Source: Candidatus Altimarinota bacterium (GTDB lineage Bacteria; Patescibacteriota; Gracilibacteria; JAUYGZ01). Taken from it: a stretch of 64,000 bases of DNA. Made by a program: the position numbers and the translations under genes. The DNA is taken from the NCBI GenBank assembly GCA_029233985.1, contig JARGOK010000001.1, positions 557,096-621,095 of the forward strand. The letters run 5' to 3'. This document shows, one piece after another, positions 27,668 to 35,263 of the stretch; positions within the stretch are counted from its first letter, which is position 1; each line of letters opens with the position of its first letter. The notes under the pieces are model-generated. The model did not search any database. It had not been told where the DNA came from and worked only from the letters and a program-made list of their open reading frames with translations.

Positions 27668-27805
27668 ATGAGCTGGCTTGCCCTCAAACCAAACAGCTTT
27701 CAAGAGTTTCAGGAGCGACAACGAACGGTAATGATCATCATTGCTGCGATCTATACGTTTTCAATTGGACTCAATATATTTGTCATTTTTCTTGCGTTGC
27801 CTTAA
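27668..27805 (+). CDS. Possible 45-residue single-helix membrane peptide
   Basis: ATG at 27668 opens a 45-codon frame: a short amphipathic basic start (MSWLALKPNSFQEFQERQR) followed by a clear hydrophobic helix (about residues 21-44) and a TAA at 27803. This basic-then-hydrophobic layout is typical of real small membrane proteins and unlike random sequence. It lies in an otherwise empty 350-bp gap, converging on the AlaX gene 14 bp away. No family is recognised and no homology can be tested here. Confidence 0.4.
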   Translation: MSWLALKPNSFQEFQERQRTVMIIIAAIYTFSIGLNIFVIFLALP

Positions 27806-27819
27806 CCCGGGAGTGTTTT

Positions 27820-28494
27820 TTAGGAATCAATTAATTCACAATAGATCCGTTGCCCCTGACTACTCAATCCTTTTCGTTTGAGTTTAAATTCTCTGATTTC
27901 TCCACTGCTTTTTGGATGAGTTCCTCCACACGGCATGGTTCCCAAAGGCTTCATTTCCCAGACTCGTCGTACCTCATTGCCGTCCTCTCCATAAGTTCTT
28001 ATTTCATGGTCCCCATCAATGAGACCCTGAACTTCCCGAGCCAAGATATCGAGATCGATTTTTTCGAAGAATTCATAATCCATCCGCCCCCTATCTGAGA
28101 TATTTGAACCAATACACTTTTGTGGTCCCACCATTTTTTCAAAGGCCATTCCCGCCAGATGAAGGAGCGAATGCAAACGCATGTTTTTGTAGCGGTAATC
28201 CCAATTGATCTGGCAAGTCACAGTATCTCCAATCTTGAATTGTGTGTCTTCAGACATAAAGTGATGAATTAGGACTTTTTCACCAGAAGCATATCGAGTA
28301 TCCACAACTTGCTCCTCTCCACTCGACCCTGTCATTATCCCCTTATCTCCAGGCTGCCCTCCACTCATAGCGTAGAAAAGGGTTTGATCGAGTATGATGA
28401 TTTGTCGACCCTCTTGGTCTTTTTTGACTTCGAGAACGATGGCTTCACACATTTTTTGGTAAGAATCTTCTAAGTAAAGTTTGTGAGTTTTCAT
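27820..28494 (-). CDS. alaX: AlaX-type alanyl-tRNA editing protein
   Basis: The 224-residue protein is a stand-alone second-domain of alanyl-tRNA synthetase. It has YAMSGGQPGDKG near residue 41, the zinc ligands His108 and His112 (HSLLH) and Cys188 and His192 (CGGTH). AlaX proteins hydrolyse Ser or Gly wrongly attached to tRNA-Ala. The glycine-rich GGQPGD loop indicates the AlaX-M type. The gene is monocistronic and convergent with a small ORF. Confidence 0.9.
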   Translation of the reverse strand: MKTHKLYLEDSYQKMCEAIVLEVKKDQEGRQIIILDQTLFYAMSGGQPGDKGIMTGSSGEEQVVDTRYASGEKVLIHHFMSEDTQFKIGDTVTCQINWDYRYKNMRLHSLLHLAGMAFEKMVGPQKCIGSNISDRGRMDYEFFEKIDLDILAREVQGLIDGDHEIRTYGEDGNEVRRVWEMKPLGTMPCGGTHPKSSGEIREFKLKRKGLSSQGQRIYCELIDS

Positions 28495-28845
28495 AATATT
28501 TCTTTAACTGTCAATAATAATTACTTATATTTTATTGCGTATAAACATCTATTCAAGATGTTTTATACAAATACTGTCAATATTTTTTGTTGATGATTTT
28601 ATTCTTTTCACCTATGCTCTCTAGGCGCACCTACCCTGTCTTGTCATCTCGACCGGAATGGAGTGATAACGGAATGAAGCGGAGAGATCTTTACCACATA
28701 CATCGAATAATAATAGCCATCACAGGTAAGTTAAAGAATCATAATTCTTGTACTCCAATATGTCTGTGGAAGAGACCTCTCTGCTACATATCCTTCGCAA
28801 AGCTACGGATTCTCCGGTTGAAATGACAAAAAATAAAACTGTAAT
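28495..28845. other. 351-bp intergenic region carrying the best repeat copy
   Basis: This divergent gap between alaX and a TrmB gene is mostly filled by a repeat element with two opposed arms (28641-28829). The rest is AT-rich. No gene is supported; frames that open across the repeat are not real. Confidence 0.5.
28641..28829. repeat. Dispersed inverted-repeat element, two arms
   Basis: The left arm starts TTGTCATCTCGACCGGAATG and ends GGAGAGATCT (28641-28690). The right arm (about 28769-28829) is its imperfect reverse complement, ending GGTTGAAATGACAAA. The two arms are separated by about 75 bp. Related sequences lie at 18909 and 57790. No transposase is present, so it resembles a REP/MITE-like non-coding element. 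Confidence 0.75.
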
Positions 28846-29583
28846 ATGAAGCATCTACTAGAAAAACTCGGCTGGAAAGAAAAAGAGATCAGCTGCTATC
28901 TCTGCCTCCTCGAGTACGGACAACAGCCCGCCTCTGTAATTGCAAAAAAACTCAGTATGCCCAAGGCAACCGTGCTTTTTGTCCTTCATCGACTAGTAGA
29001 GAAAAGCTATGTCAGAATGAGTAAGCGCGGGAAAACCGAATATTTTTATGCTGATCCAAATGATCTCGAAGCATCTAAAAAACAAGAAATGGAGAGCCAG
29101 CTTGATTCTCTCATAGAGCTCGTTCCCCTTCTTCAAGAATACAAAAACCCCCTCACCTCTCCTCCAAAATTGAATCTTTTTGAGGGGGTGATGGCCTGCA
29201 AGAATGCTTATGCCGAGATACTCAACAGCACGACAAACGTGCTTGAATTCGCTACTCACGACGACCTTGCAGAAAAGTTTGGAGAAAAATGGATGGACAA
29301 CTTTATTTCCCAACGGGTAAAAAACCAGGTCTTCATGCGTTCGGTGTGTCATGATACTCCTACCGACAGAGCTTTGGAAAAACTCGACAAGATACAGCTC
29401 CGTGAAACGAAATTTGTCCCTGAAAAGAGCGGGAAAATGTACTCGTGTATTGCTCTTTATGAGGATAAGCTACTCATGCTCAATCTTGGCTCTGATGCTT
29501 TTGGAATTCTAATTCAAAATGCTTCTCTCGTTGAAACAATGAAGACAATCCATGGTCTTACTTGGTCCTCAAAAGATCTCTAA
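28846..29583 (+). CDS. TrmB-family transcriptional regulator
   Basis: The 245-residue protein has an N-terminal winged helix (EKLGWKEKEISCYLCLLEYG ... AKKLSMPKATVLFVLHRLVE) typical of TrmB, followed by a coiled coil and a C-terminal effector-type domain with no obvious sugar-binding motif. TrmB proteins control sugar transport and metabolism in archaea; in CPR bacteria they are common and mostly uncharacterised. It lies 9 bp before a membrane protein gene and 16 bp after a repeat element. A paralogue is at 55469-56218. Target unknown. Confidence 0.85.
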   Translation: MKHLLEKLGWKEKEISCYLCLLEYGQQPASVIAKKLSMPKATVLFVLHRLVEKSYVRMSKRGKTEYFYADPNDLEASKKQEMESQLDSLIELVPLLQEYKNPLTSPPKLNLFEGVMACKNAYAEILNSTTNVLEFATHDDLAEKFGEKWMDNFISQRVKNQVFMRSVCHDTPTDRALEKLDKIQLRETKFVPEKSGKMYSCIALYEDKLLMLNLGSDAFGILIQNASLVETMKTIHGLTWSSKDL

Positions 29584-29592
29584 CCTCTGCCT

Positions 29593-30456
29593 ATGAAGAA
29601 CTCCACTCAACCAAGCTTGTTTTCATCCCTAATCCTCAGCTGTAGTAGTACGGAACTTTACTCTCAAGTTTCCAGCATACCTTGGTGGAAATCCTTACTT
29701 TTCCTAGTCTTCTACAACTTTCTTGGTGCACTGGCTCTTATCGCCCTCCTCTACAGCCATCTATTTACTTCTGGGACCCTCCAACAAGATATTTTGGGTA
29801 TCTATGATCGAATCATTCCAGAAATCGAAGGAGCTTATAGTGATGGGAATCTAGAAACTGAACCCCACGAGCTCACTGCTGTAATCGGAATAGATGAAGC
29901 CTCTGATTTTTATATTCAAAAAAACCCCCTGAAAGACTCTGTCTTGGAGTACGCCTTCAAACTCGACACCCTCAAGAACATCTCCGAACACACTGAGAGC
30001 TATATCGGTATATCTGTTTATCGCAATGGAGTCGTCATCAATTCTGGACTTGGAAACCAGGAGCTGGCTTTCTCAGAAATAGGAATAGAAAATGACTTCC
30101 TCATCACCATAGGTTCTCTTAGAGATCATTTATCAGAGCTTCTTCCAGAAATCTTAGAATCGATTCGTATATTTACGATCACCGCAGGACCTTTACTTCT
30201 CACTCTTTACTTTGTCTTTTCTGGCTTTTTCCAAGCCCTCCTCTTCGCATTTTTTGGAAGTTTCTCACTCCTGATCCGCAAAGCAGATTTTGCCTACTTT
30301 GACCTCCTAAAGCTGTCGTTTTATGCGGGAGTCCCCTCTCTTCTCTTCCTTGTGGTAACCCACATCCTAGGAATCTCTATCAGCTGGATGCCAGTGATGA
30401 TTCATATTTGTTTCTATTTTATTGGATTGCAGCACTACTCTCTCAAAAAGTCGTAA
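29593..30456 (+). CDS. DUF1189-like membrane protein
   Basis: The 287-residue protein has one N-terminal helix (about residues 33-57), a roughly 135-residue extracytoplasmic region, and four helices in the last 110 residues. The arrangement (SFSSLILSCSSTELYSQVSS-type start near a WWKSLLFLVFYN helix, and a C-terminal block ending in a FIGLQHY-type helix) resembles DUF1189 membrane proteins of Gram-positives. The assignment is weak. It follows a TrmB regulator by 9 bp and is likely its operon partner. Confidence 0.5.
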   Translation: MKNSTQPSLFSSLILSCSSTELYSQVSSIPWWKSLLFLVFYNFLGALALIALLYSHLFTSGTLQQDILGIYDRIIPEIEGAYSDGNLETEPHELTAVIGIDEASDFYIQKNPLKDSVLEYAFKLDTLKNISEHTESYIGISVYRNGVVINSGLGNQELAFSEIGIENDFLITIGSLRDHLSELLPEILESIRIFTITAGPLLLTLYFVFSGFFQALLFAFFGSFSLLIRKADFAYFDLLKLSFYAGVPSLLFLVVTHILGISISWMPVMIHICFYFIGLQHYSLKKS

Positions 30457-30501
30457 AAAACTGTGTTTAGCAGATAAAATATGATACATTTCGATCTGCC
30501 T

Positions 30502-30586
30502 GCCCAGGTGGCGGAATTGGTAGACGCGCTGGTCTTAGGAACCAGTGACTTCGGTCGTGGAGGTTCGAGTCCTCTCCTGGGCACCA
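30502..30586 (+). tRNA. tRNA-Leu (TAG)
   Basis: The 85-nt gene with encoded CCA has acceptor GCCCAGG/CCTGGGC, the long variable arm of class II tRNAs, and anticodon loop CTTAGGA (anticodon TAG). All stems pair. The 170 bp between it and the next tRNA-Leu contain an 11-base copy (ATGCCGTGGTG) of the 5' end of that tRNA, possibly a duplication relic. Confidence 0.95.
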
Positions 30587-30756
30587 TTTTTCTCTCTAGA
30601 TTTTATGAGAGAATTCGAATACTCTATTTTTAGATGCCGTGGTGTTAACCACCGAGCAGAAGTGTTCCGAAGCGGAAGAGCTGAGGGACGAAGATCTGGA
30701 GTAAAGGACAGTAATCTGTTAAAAATTGTAAATTTTTGGCAGATAACTGAACTTAT

Positions 30757-30841
30757 GCCGTGGTGGCGGAACTGGTAGACGCGCGCGACTCAAAATCGCG
30801 TGGCTTCGGTCGTGAGGGTTCGAGTCCCTCCCGCGGCACCA
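30757..30841 (+). tRNA. tRNA-Leu (CAA)
   Basis: The 85-nt gene with encoded CCA has acceptor GCCGTGG/CCGCGGC (one T-G wobble), class II variable arm, and anticodon loop CTCAAAA (anticodon CAA). It reads UUG codons. Confidence 0.95.
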
Positions 30842-30960
30842 TCTTATGCTCTTTATGAGCTCCGGATGGCTGGCCATCATTTATCGTTATGGTATGTAAA
30901 GACTTTGTCTTGGATTGTTTGGTGTGTGAAGCCTATAATAGACATACTCTTAACACTGAT

Positions 30961-31548
30961 ATGCCAAACTACCTAAAACGCATACTCTTCTCGAAATTCC
31001 TTGAAGATGGAGAAACTTTGTTTTACTCACTCCATCGTCACTGGACCCTCGTATACCGAAAAATGATCAAGGTTTCGTTGTTTGGAGTGACACTCCCCCT
31101 TTTTACCGCCATTTTTTTTGTTGGAGAACTCAATGAGCTGACATATTTCTTGCTGGCGTGGACTGGGATAGGTTTTTTGTACTCTCTCCTGACTTTCTTT
31201 GACTGGTATATGGATGCTTGGTTATTGACAGATGTCAGTATTATCGATCTGCAATGGGACGGGTTTTTCAATCAAAGAAGTAGCCGGATTGATTACGAAT
31301 CAATTGAATCCATTGACTACGATATCCAGGGATTCAAGCAGTCTATCCTTGGATATGGGCAATTGGTTTTGATTAAGGTCTCTGGAGTAAATGCTGTTGT
31401 CGACTCCATTAGTAGCCCAGAGAAGGCAAGCCATTATATTAGTCGAATCAAAACGGAACTCTACTCAAAGCGAAACACCCATGACTCAGATGCCATCAAA
31501 GACCTGCTAGCTGAAATCATTTCTGAACGCATTAGCCTCGATGCCTAA
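30961..31548 (+). CDS. Membrane protein with PH-like (YdbT/bPH2-type) domain
   Basis: I place the start at ATG 30961 (MPNYLKRILFSKFLEDGE); the open frame to 30889 adds residues unlike the family. The 195-residue product has two membrane helices (about residues 35-75) followed by WLLTDVSIIDLQWDGFFNQRSSRI, the beta-strand pattern of bacterial PH-like domains, with IDYDIQGFKQSILGYGQLVL resembling the second sheet. The role of such proteins is unknown. It begins a plus-strand group (PH, HEPN-like, rlmH, carA, capA). Confidence 0.7.
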   Translation: MPNYLKRILFSKFLEDGETLFYSLHRHWTLVYRKMIKVSLFGVTLPLFTAIFFVGELNELTYFLLAWTGIGFLYSLLTFFDWYMDAWLLTDVSIIDLQWDGFFNQRSSRIDYESIESIDYDIQGFKQSILGYGQLVLIKVSGVNAVVDSISSPEKASHYISRIKTELYSKRNTHDSDAIKDLLAEIISERISLDA

Positions 31549-31574
31549 CTCCTTATCTCATTCTGATTAATTTT

Positions 31575-31982
31575 ATGATGGAAGCCTGGATGATTCTTAT
31601 TTCTGTCTCGTTGCTCATCATCCTCTTTGGGATGTATGTCATGTTTTATAAAAAAAAGAGATTTAGCGCACGACAACAAACCAATATCCGCAAATACTGG
31701 AAAGAAGTTGAAGTCCTCGAAAAACACAACCCTGAACAAGCTATTTTGCGCGCAGACAAGCTCTTGGACCATGCCCTTGAGATAGCCGGATATAAGGGAA
31801 CGCTTGGACAAAAGCTGAAAGATGCCCGCTATATTTTCTCGAGCAATAACGAGATCTGGAATGCCCACAAGATCCGAAATAAGATTGCTCATGATATTCA
31901 CTTTCGACCCTCTATGGTACAAATAAAAGCCTCCTTAAAAGGATTCCGAAGAGCTTTTAATGACCTAGGAGTAAAACTCTAA
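31575..31982 (+). CDS. Membrane-anchored HEPN-like protein
   Basis: The 135-residue protein has one N-terminal helix (about residues 6-24), a basic stop-transfer, and a cytosolic helical domain. IRNKIAHDIHF contains Arg101-x4-His106, the Rx4-6H motif that forms the RNase centre in HEPN nucleases, with Asn next to Arg as usual. HEPN proteins act in toxin-antitoxin, CRISPR and RNA processing systems. No cognate antitoxin (MNT) is beside it; the next gene is rlmH, 9 bp on. The nuclease role is an inference from a short motif. Confidence 0.65.
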   Translation: MMEAWMILISVSLLIILFGMYVMFYKKKRFSARQQTNIRKYWKEVEVLEKHNPEQAILRADKLLDHALEIAGYKGTLGQKLKDARYIFSSNNEIWNAHKIRNKIAHDIHFRPSMVQIKASLKGFRRAFNDLGVKL

Positions 31983-31991
31983 TGAATAACT

Positions 31992-32456
31992 ATGAAGATC
32001 CGATTGCTCATGTTTGGGAAGAATAAAGACTCATATACTGAGCAAATGGTGAAGGATTTTGAAAAAAAGATCCGTCCTTTTTGTGAACTGGATCTGCAAT
32101 ACCTAAAGGATGAAAAAGTTCATGATGATGTTGAAAAAATCCTCAAAAAAGAGTCTGAAAGACTGTTCAACAAACTTGAGAACCGTGATTATCTTATTAT
32201 TCTCGACGACAAAGGTCAGAGTTTATCATCCATCACCTTTTCTCAGAAGTTTCAAAATATTATTGATTCAGGTCCTTCTTCGATCGTTTTTGTAATAGGG
32301 AGTGCACATGGACTCTCTATGGAAGTAAAGGAACGAGCTGATTTACTGCTTTCTCTCTCTACCCTCACCATGACTCATCAGATCGTGCGACTGGTTTTAC
32401 TTGAACAGATCTATCGAGCCTTTACTATCCTGCGCGGAATGAAGTATCATAAATAG
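31992..32456 (+). CDS. rlmH: 23S rRNA pseudouridine-1915 methyltransferase RlmH
   Basis: The 154-residue protein has the SPOUT-family signature: FVIGSAHGLSMEVKERADLL near residue 95, the LSLSTLTMTHQIVRLVLLEQ helix, and the C-terminal YRAFTILRGMKYHK ending that is diagnostic of RlmH. It methylates N3 of pseudouridine 1915 in 23S rRNA on the assembled ribosome. Length is standard. Confidence 0.97.
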   Translation: MKIRLLMFGKNKDSYTEQMVKDFEKKIRPFCELDLQYLKDEKVHDDVEKILKKESERLFNKLENRDYLIILDDKGQSLSSITFSQKFQNIIDSGPSSIVFVIGSAHGLSMEVKERADLLLSLSTLTMTHQIVRLVLLEQIYRAFTILRGMKYHK

Positions 32457-32538
32457 AGGAGGTTGAGTGTTGATTGCATATAGTCTATTGTTATCTTAAA
32501 GACTTTCCAGAACCCCAAATAATTAATTTTCCCCACTT

Positions 32539-33618
32539 ATGTTTAAGCTGAAGCTCGTTTTGCAAGATGGAACTGAATTTGTAGGAGAATCCTTTGGAAA
32601 ACTCAAAGAAGCCTCTGGAGAAGTGGTCTTTTCTACAGGGATGACTGGTTATCCAGAATCACTGACTGATCCAAGCTATACTGGGCAGATTTTGGTTCTC
32701 ACCTACCCGCTTCAAGGAAATTATGGAGTAGAAGAGATGATGAGAGACCACGGTGTGATCCAAAATTTTGAATCTGGAAAAATTCATGTTGCCGGATTGA
32801 TTGTCTCTGAATACAGTGACTCTTTCTCGCACTGGGCAGCAAAGAAGAGCCTAGGAGAATGGCTCGAAGAGCACGAAATACCAGCTATTACAGGCATTGA
32901 CACACGAATGCTCACTAAGCAACTCCGTGAAAAAGGATCTACGCTCGGGAAAATTGTAGCCCTAAGCAATGACAAATCAAATGACTTTGATGATCCGAAT
33001 ACTCGAAACCTCGCAGCTGAAGTATCTTGCCAAGAACCAATCATTTACCCGGCTGGTAAGAAAATGGTGATTGTGCCAGATACTGGAGTAAAAGAAAATA
33101 TTATCCGATCACTCCTTGAACGAGATGTCACTGTTGCTCGAGTGCCATGGGACTACGATTTTTTTGAAGACAAAGAACTGAAGAGATTTAGTGGTCTGCT
33201 TTTCCCAAATGGCCCTGGAGATCCAAAGAAGGTAAAGAAAACTATTGAACTGATGGAGTATGCCCTAGAGCATCAAAAAAAACCAGTTATGGGTATTTGC
33301 CTAGGGAGCCAAATGATGGCCCTTGCAGCTGGAGCACGGACATTTAAGATGAAATACGGAAACCGATCGCACAATCAACCGGTACAAGATCTGAAAACGG
33401 GTCAATGCTATATTACATCTCAAAACCATGGATATGCCGTGCGACCTCGCTCGCTTCCAAAAGAATTTGAAGTATGGTTCAAAAACTTGAATGACAACAC
33501 TGTGGAAGGCATACACCATAAGACAAAACCTTTTTATGCCGTTCAATTCCACCCTGAAGCGACGCCAGGACCTGAGGATACGAATTGGATCTTTGATAAG
33601 TTTGTCGCAGACCTCTAG
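32539..33618 (+). CDS. carA: Carbamoyl-phosphate synthase small (glutaminase) subunit
   Basis: The 359-residue protein has the CarA N-terminal domain (DGTEFVGESFGKLKEASGEVVF and TGMTGYPESLTDPSYTGQIL) and a class-I glutamine amidotransferase with GICLGSQMMALAAGAR (active Cys near residue 254), SQNHGYAV and the FHPEATPGP His/Glu pair. It supplies ammonia to CarB, which is not in the window; carA and carB are thus separated here. It is followed by capA after 9 bp. A stand-alone carA may also serve another amidotransferase partner. Confidence 0.95.
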   Translation: MFKLKLVLQDGTEFVGESFGKLKEASGEVVFSTGMTGYPESLTDPSYTGQILVLTYPLQGNYGVEEMMRDHGVIQNFESGKIHVAGLIVSEYSDSFSHWAAKKSLGEWLEEHEIPAITGIDTRMLTKQLREKGSTLGKIVALSNDKSNDFDDPNTRNLAAEVSCQEPIIYPAGKKMVIVPDTGVKENIIRSLLERDVTVARVPWDYDFFEDKELKRFSGLLFPNGPGDPKKVKKTIELMEYALEHQKKPVMGICLGSQMMALAAGARTFKMKYGNRSHNQPVQDLKTGQCYITSQNHGYAVRPRSLPKEFEVWFKNLNDNTVEGIHHKTKPFYAVQFHPEATPGPEDTNWIFDKFVADL

Positions 33619-33627
33619 CATTACCTC

Positions 33628-34581
33628 ATGGAAGATGTCCTGAATACTCTGCTGTCTGTCTTCCTAGGAGCTTCCCTCCTGTCATATTCAGATTTCCCTA
33701 TCCGAGACACTGCTGAGTATCTTGTTCAGCCTATTCCAGAAGTCCGAATGCTATCTTTTGGTGACCTTATGCTAGGAAGAGATGTGGAGCGCTTGATGAA
33801 ATTGAATGGTGAAAACTATCCTTTTGAAGTTATCTTTGATGAAAAAGGATTAAACCCTGAAGACTATGACCTGATGACAGCAAACCTTGAGGGGCCTGTC
33901 TTAAAAGCAAAGAAACGCGCTGACCTGGAGCCTTTCTTTGCTTTTGACCCTGAAGTGACTCCTCGGCTACTTAAGAAGTGGGGTTTTGACCTCCTAGGAT
34001 TGGCAAACAACCACACATGGGATCATGGAGCACATGGCTGGGAATCGACTTTGAAAGAACTGCATGAAGTGGGTTTGATGACTTTTGGAAACCCGAAAAA
34101 CATGTTTGATCATGATATTCATGAAACTGAATTAAATGGTGTAAAACTGGCTTTTATGGGCCTTTCCTTTATTCCTTTTGATATTGATTGGGATCATGCA
34201 AAGAAGGTCGTTCAAAACCTAGATACCCGAAATGACTTTGTTATTTTAATGCCTCATTGGGGAATTGAATACCAGACACAATCCAGTGTTTTTCAACGAG
34301 ATAAAGCACATGGCATGATTGAAGCTGGAGTAGACCTCATTATTGGGCATCATCCACATGTTATTCAGGAGTCAGAGGTTTTTATGGGAAAACATATCTA
34401 CTATTCTCTGGGGAATTTTGTCTTTGACCAGTATTTCTCAGAAAATGTTCAAAAAGGGCTAGGTTTAGATATTACGCTGATAAAAGGAGGTGAGGTACTG
34501 ATTGAAGAGATTCCTTTTTCCATAAAAAAGGGGCAGCCTTACTTTCCAGTAAAAGATCAGTCAGATTCTCTTGAAATTTAA
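33628..34581 (+). CDS. CapA-family (poly-gamma-glutamate synthesis-like) metallophosphatase
   Basis: The 317-residue protein has the PGA_cap pattern: SFGDLMLGRDVERLMKL, ANLEGPVL, LLGLANNHTWDHG, MPHWGIEYQ and IIGHHPHVIQ, then SLGNFVFDQ. These contain the metal-binding Asp, Asn and His residues of the calcineurin-like fold. CapA takes part in poly-gamma-glutamate export in Bacillus; elsewhere it is a likely envelope phosphatase or hydrolase. It has a weak N-terminal hydrophobic segment. Nothing else of a capsule operon is beside it. Confidence 0.85.
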   Translation: MEDVLNTLLSVFLGASLLSYSDFPIRDTAEYLVQPIPEVRMLSFGDLMLGRDVERLMKLNGENYPFEVIFDEKGLNPEDYDLMTANLEGPVLKAKKRADLEPFFAFDPEVTPRLLKKWGFDLLGLANNHTWDHGAHGWESTLKELHEVGLMTFGNPKNMFDHDIHETELNGVKLAFMGLSFIPFDIDWDHAKKVVQNLDTRNDFVILMPHWGIEYQTQSSVFQRDKAHGMIEAGVDLIIGHHPHVIQESEVFMGKHIYYSLGNFVFDQYFSENVQKGLGLDITLIKGGEVLIEEIPFSIKKGQPYFPVKDQSDSLEI

Positions 34582-34598
34582 AAACGGGTTGCTATAGT
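34571..34598 (+). promoter_or_regulatory. Promoter of tRNA-Gly
   Basis: TTGAAA (34571-34576), inside the last codons of capA, and TATAGT (34593-34598) are spaced by 16 bp, 17 bp before the tRNA. Confidence 0.65.
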
Positions 34599-34615
34599 AT
34601 TCAGGCAGTAGATCT

Positions 34616-34690
34616 GCACGTGTCGTATAATGGCTATTACCTCGGCCTTCCAAGCCGATGATAGGGGTTCGATCCCCCTCACGTGCTCCA
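34616..34690 (+). tRNA. tRNA-Gly (TCC)
   Basis: The 75-nt gene with encoded CCA has acceptor GCACGTG/CACGTGC, loop CTTCCAA (anticodon TCC), and discriminator T. All stems pair. Confidence 0.96.
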
Positions 34691-34698
34691 TTCTTTCC

Positions 34699-34724
34699 AA
34701 CAATGCCTGAGGCATTGTTTTTTT
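34699..34724 (+). terminator. Rho-independent terminator after tRNA-Gly
   Basis: AACAATGCC-TGA-GGCATTGTT is a perfect 9-bp stem, running into an eight-T tract (34717-34724). Confidence 0.9.
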
Positions 34725-34757
34725 GTGTATTTACAATAGAAAATATCTATACCTTTC

Positions 34758-34789
34758 ACCTTGACTCAAGGTTTCACAAAGTCTACCTT
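34758..34789 (+). promoter_or_regulatory. Promoter of the trp operon with palindromic operator over the -35 box
   Basis: TTGACT (34761-34766) with 17-bp spacing to TACCTT (34784-34789) is a reasonable promoter. ACCTTGA-C-TCAAGGT (34758-34772) is a perfect inverted repeat covering the -35 box. It is a natural binding site for the TrpR-like protein encoded just downstream. Confidence 0.55.
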
Positions 34790-34813
34790 AATAATGTACT
34801 ATTACAATAGAAT

Positions 34814-35080
34814 ATGTCTGATAAAAAATACATCAACGAACTCTCCGCAGCCTTTGGCCTCATCAAGGATAAAAAGCATGCAGAAGAATTTCTTCGAAAT
34901 ATCCTCACCCCAAAAGAACTTGATGAAATAGCCCGCAGACTTCAAATCGTCAAAATGCTCCACAAAGGTGTATCTCAACGAGAAGTTGCTGAAAAACTCC
35001 ATGTCAGCATTGGAACTGTCAGCCGTGGTTCACGAGAACTCCAATATGGACCTCCAGGATTTCTCAAACTCTTATCATGA
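34814..35080 (+). CDS. TrpR/YerC-type regulator
   Basis: The 88-residue helical protein matches the TrpR-like YerC/YecD family: FLRNILTPKELDEIARRLQI then a helix-turn-helix KGVSQREVAEKLHVSIGTVS followed by RGSRELQYG, the family's recognition and end helices. It leads directly into the trp operon, so a role as tryptophan repressor (sensing tryptophan with binding near the promoter palindrome at 34758-34772) is likely. YerC proteins in general are not proven tryptophan sensors. Its stop codon overlaps the start of a leader peptide. Confidence 0.88.
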   Translation: MSDKKYINELSAAFGLIKDKKHAEEFLRNILTPKELDEIARRLQIVKMLHKGVSQREVAEKLHVSIGTVSRGSRELQYGPPGFLKLLS

Positions 35081-35112
35081 AGCCTCTTTTTCAAAAATCA
35101 TACTGGCATTGA
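35077..35112 (+). CDS. Candidate Trp leader peptide, 11 codons
   Basis: ATG at 35077 overlaps the regulator's TGA as ATGA, so its translation would be coupled to that gene. The frame reads MKPLFQKSYWH and stops at 35110-35112; the single Trp codon (35104-35106) is the second-last sense codon. It is followed directly by alternative hairpins and a T-run. Such placement is that of a transcription attenuator leader. Only one Trp codon is present, where two or more are usual. Confidence 0.5.
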   Translation: MKPLFQKSYWH

Positions 35113-35122
35113 CTGAACGAAT

Positions 35123-35198
35123 GAGGTGAGACCTGATATTTTTATGAGTCTATCACCCCAAAGAGGTGAGTTTTTTATAATTACACTCTCCTCTCACC
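35123..35198 (+). promoter_or_regulatory. Candidate trp attenuator with alternative hairpins
   Basis: Four segments alternate: GAGGTGAG (35123-35130), TCACC (35153-35157), GAGGTGAG (35163-35170) and CTCACC (35193-35198). Segments 2 and 3 form a 5-bp stem followed by six T (35171-35176), a terminator. Segments 1 and 2 form a longer stem (GGTG plus AGAC with GTCT plus CACC, two-base bulge), an antiterminator. A ribosome paused at the Trp codon would free segment 1; one that reaches the leader stop would cover it. This fits classical attenuation. Confidence 0.6.
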
Positions 35199-35263
35199 CA
35201 CATTGTAGTCCACAACTTTTTGCAACTTTTAAAGCCTGAACCACTCTTCTCTTTCCCATACTA

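Noticed and set aside
30545-30778. 77-residue open frame spanning two tRNA-Leu genes
   Set aside because: It reads through the 3' half of one tRNA and into the next; no protein-like features.
35123-35198. TRAP-type RNA-binding site as the trp leader mechanism
   Set aside because: The (G/U)AG triplets are too few and not regularly spaced; ribosome-mediated attenuation fits better.
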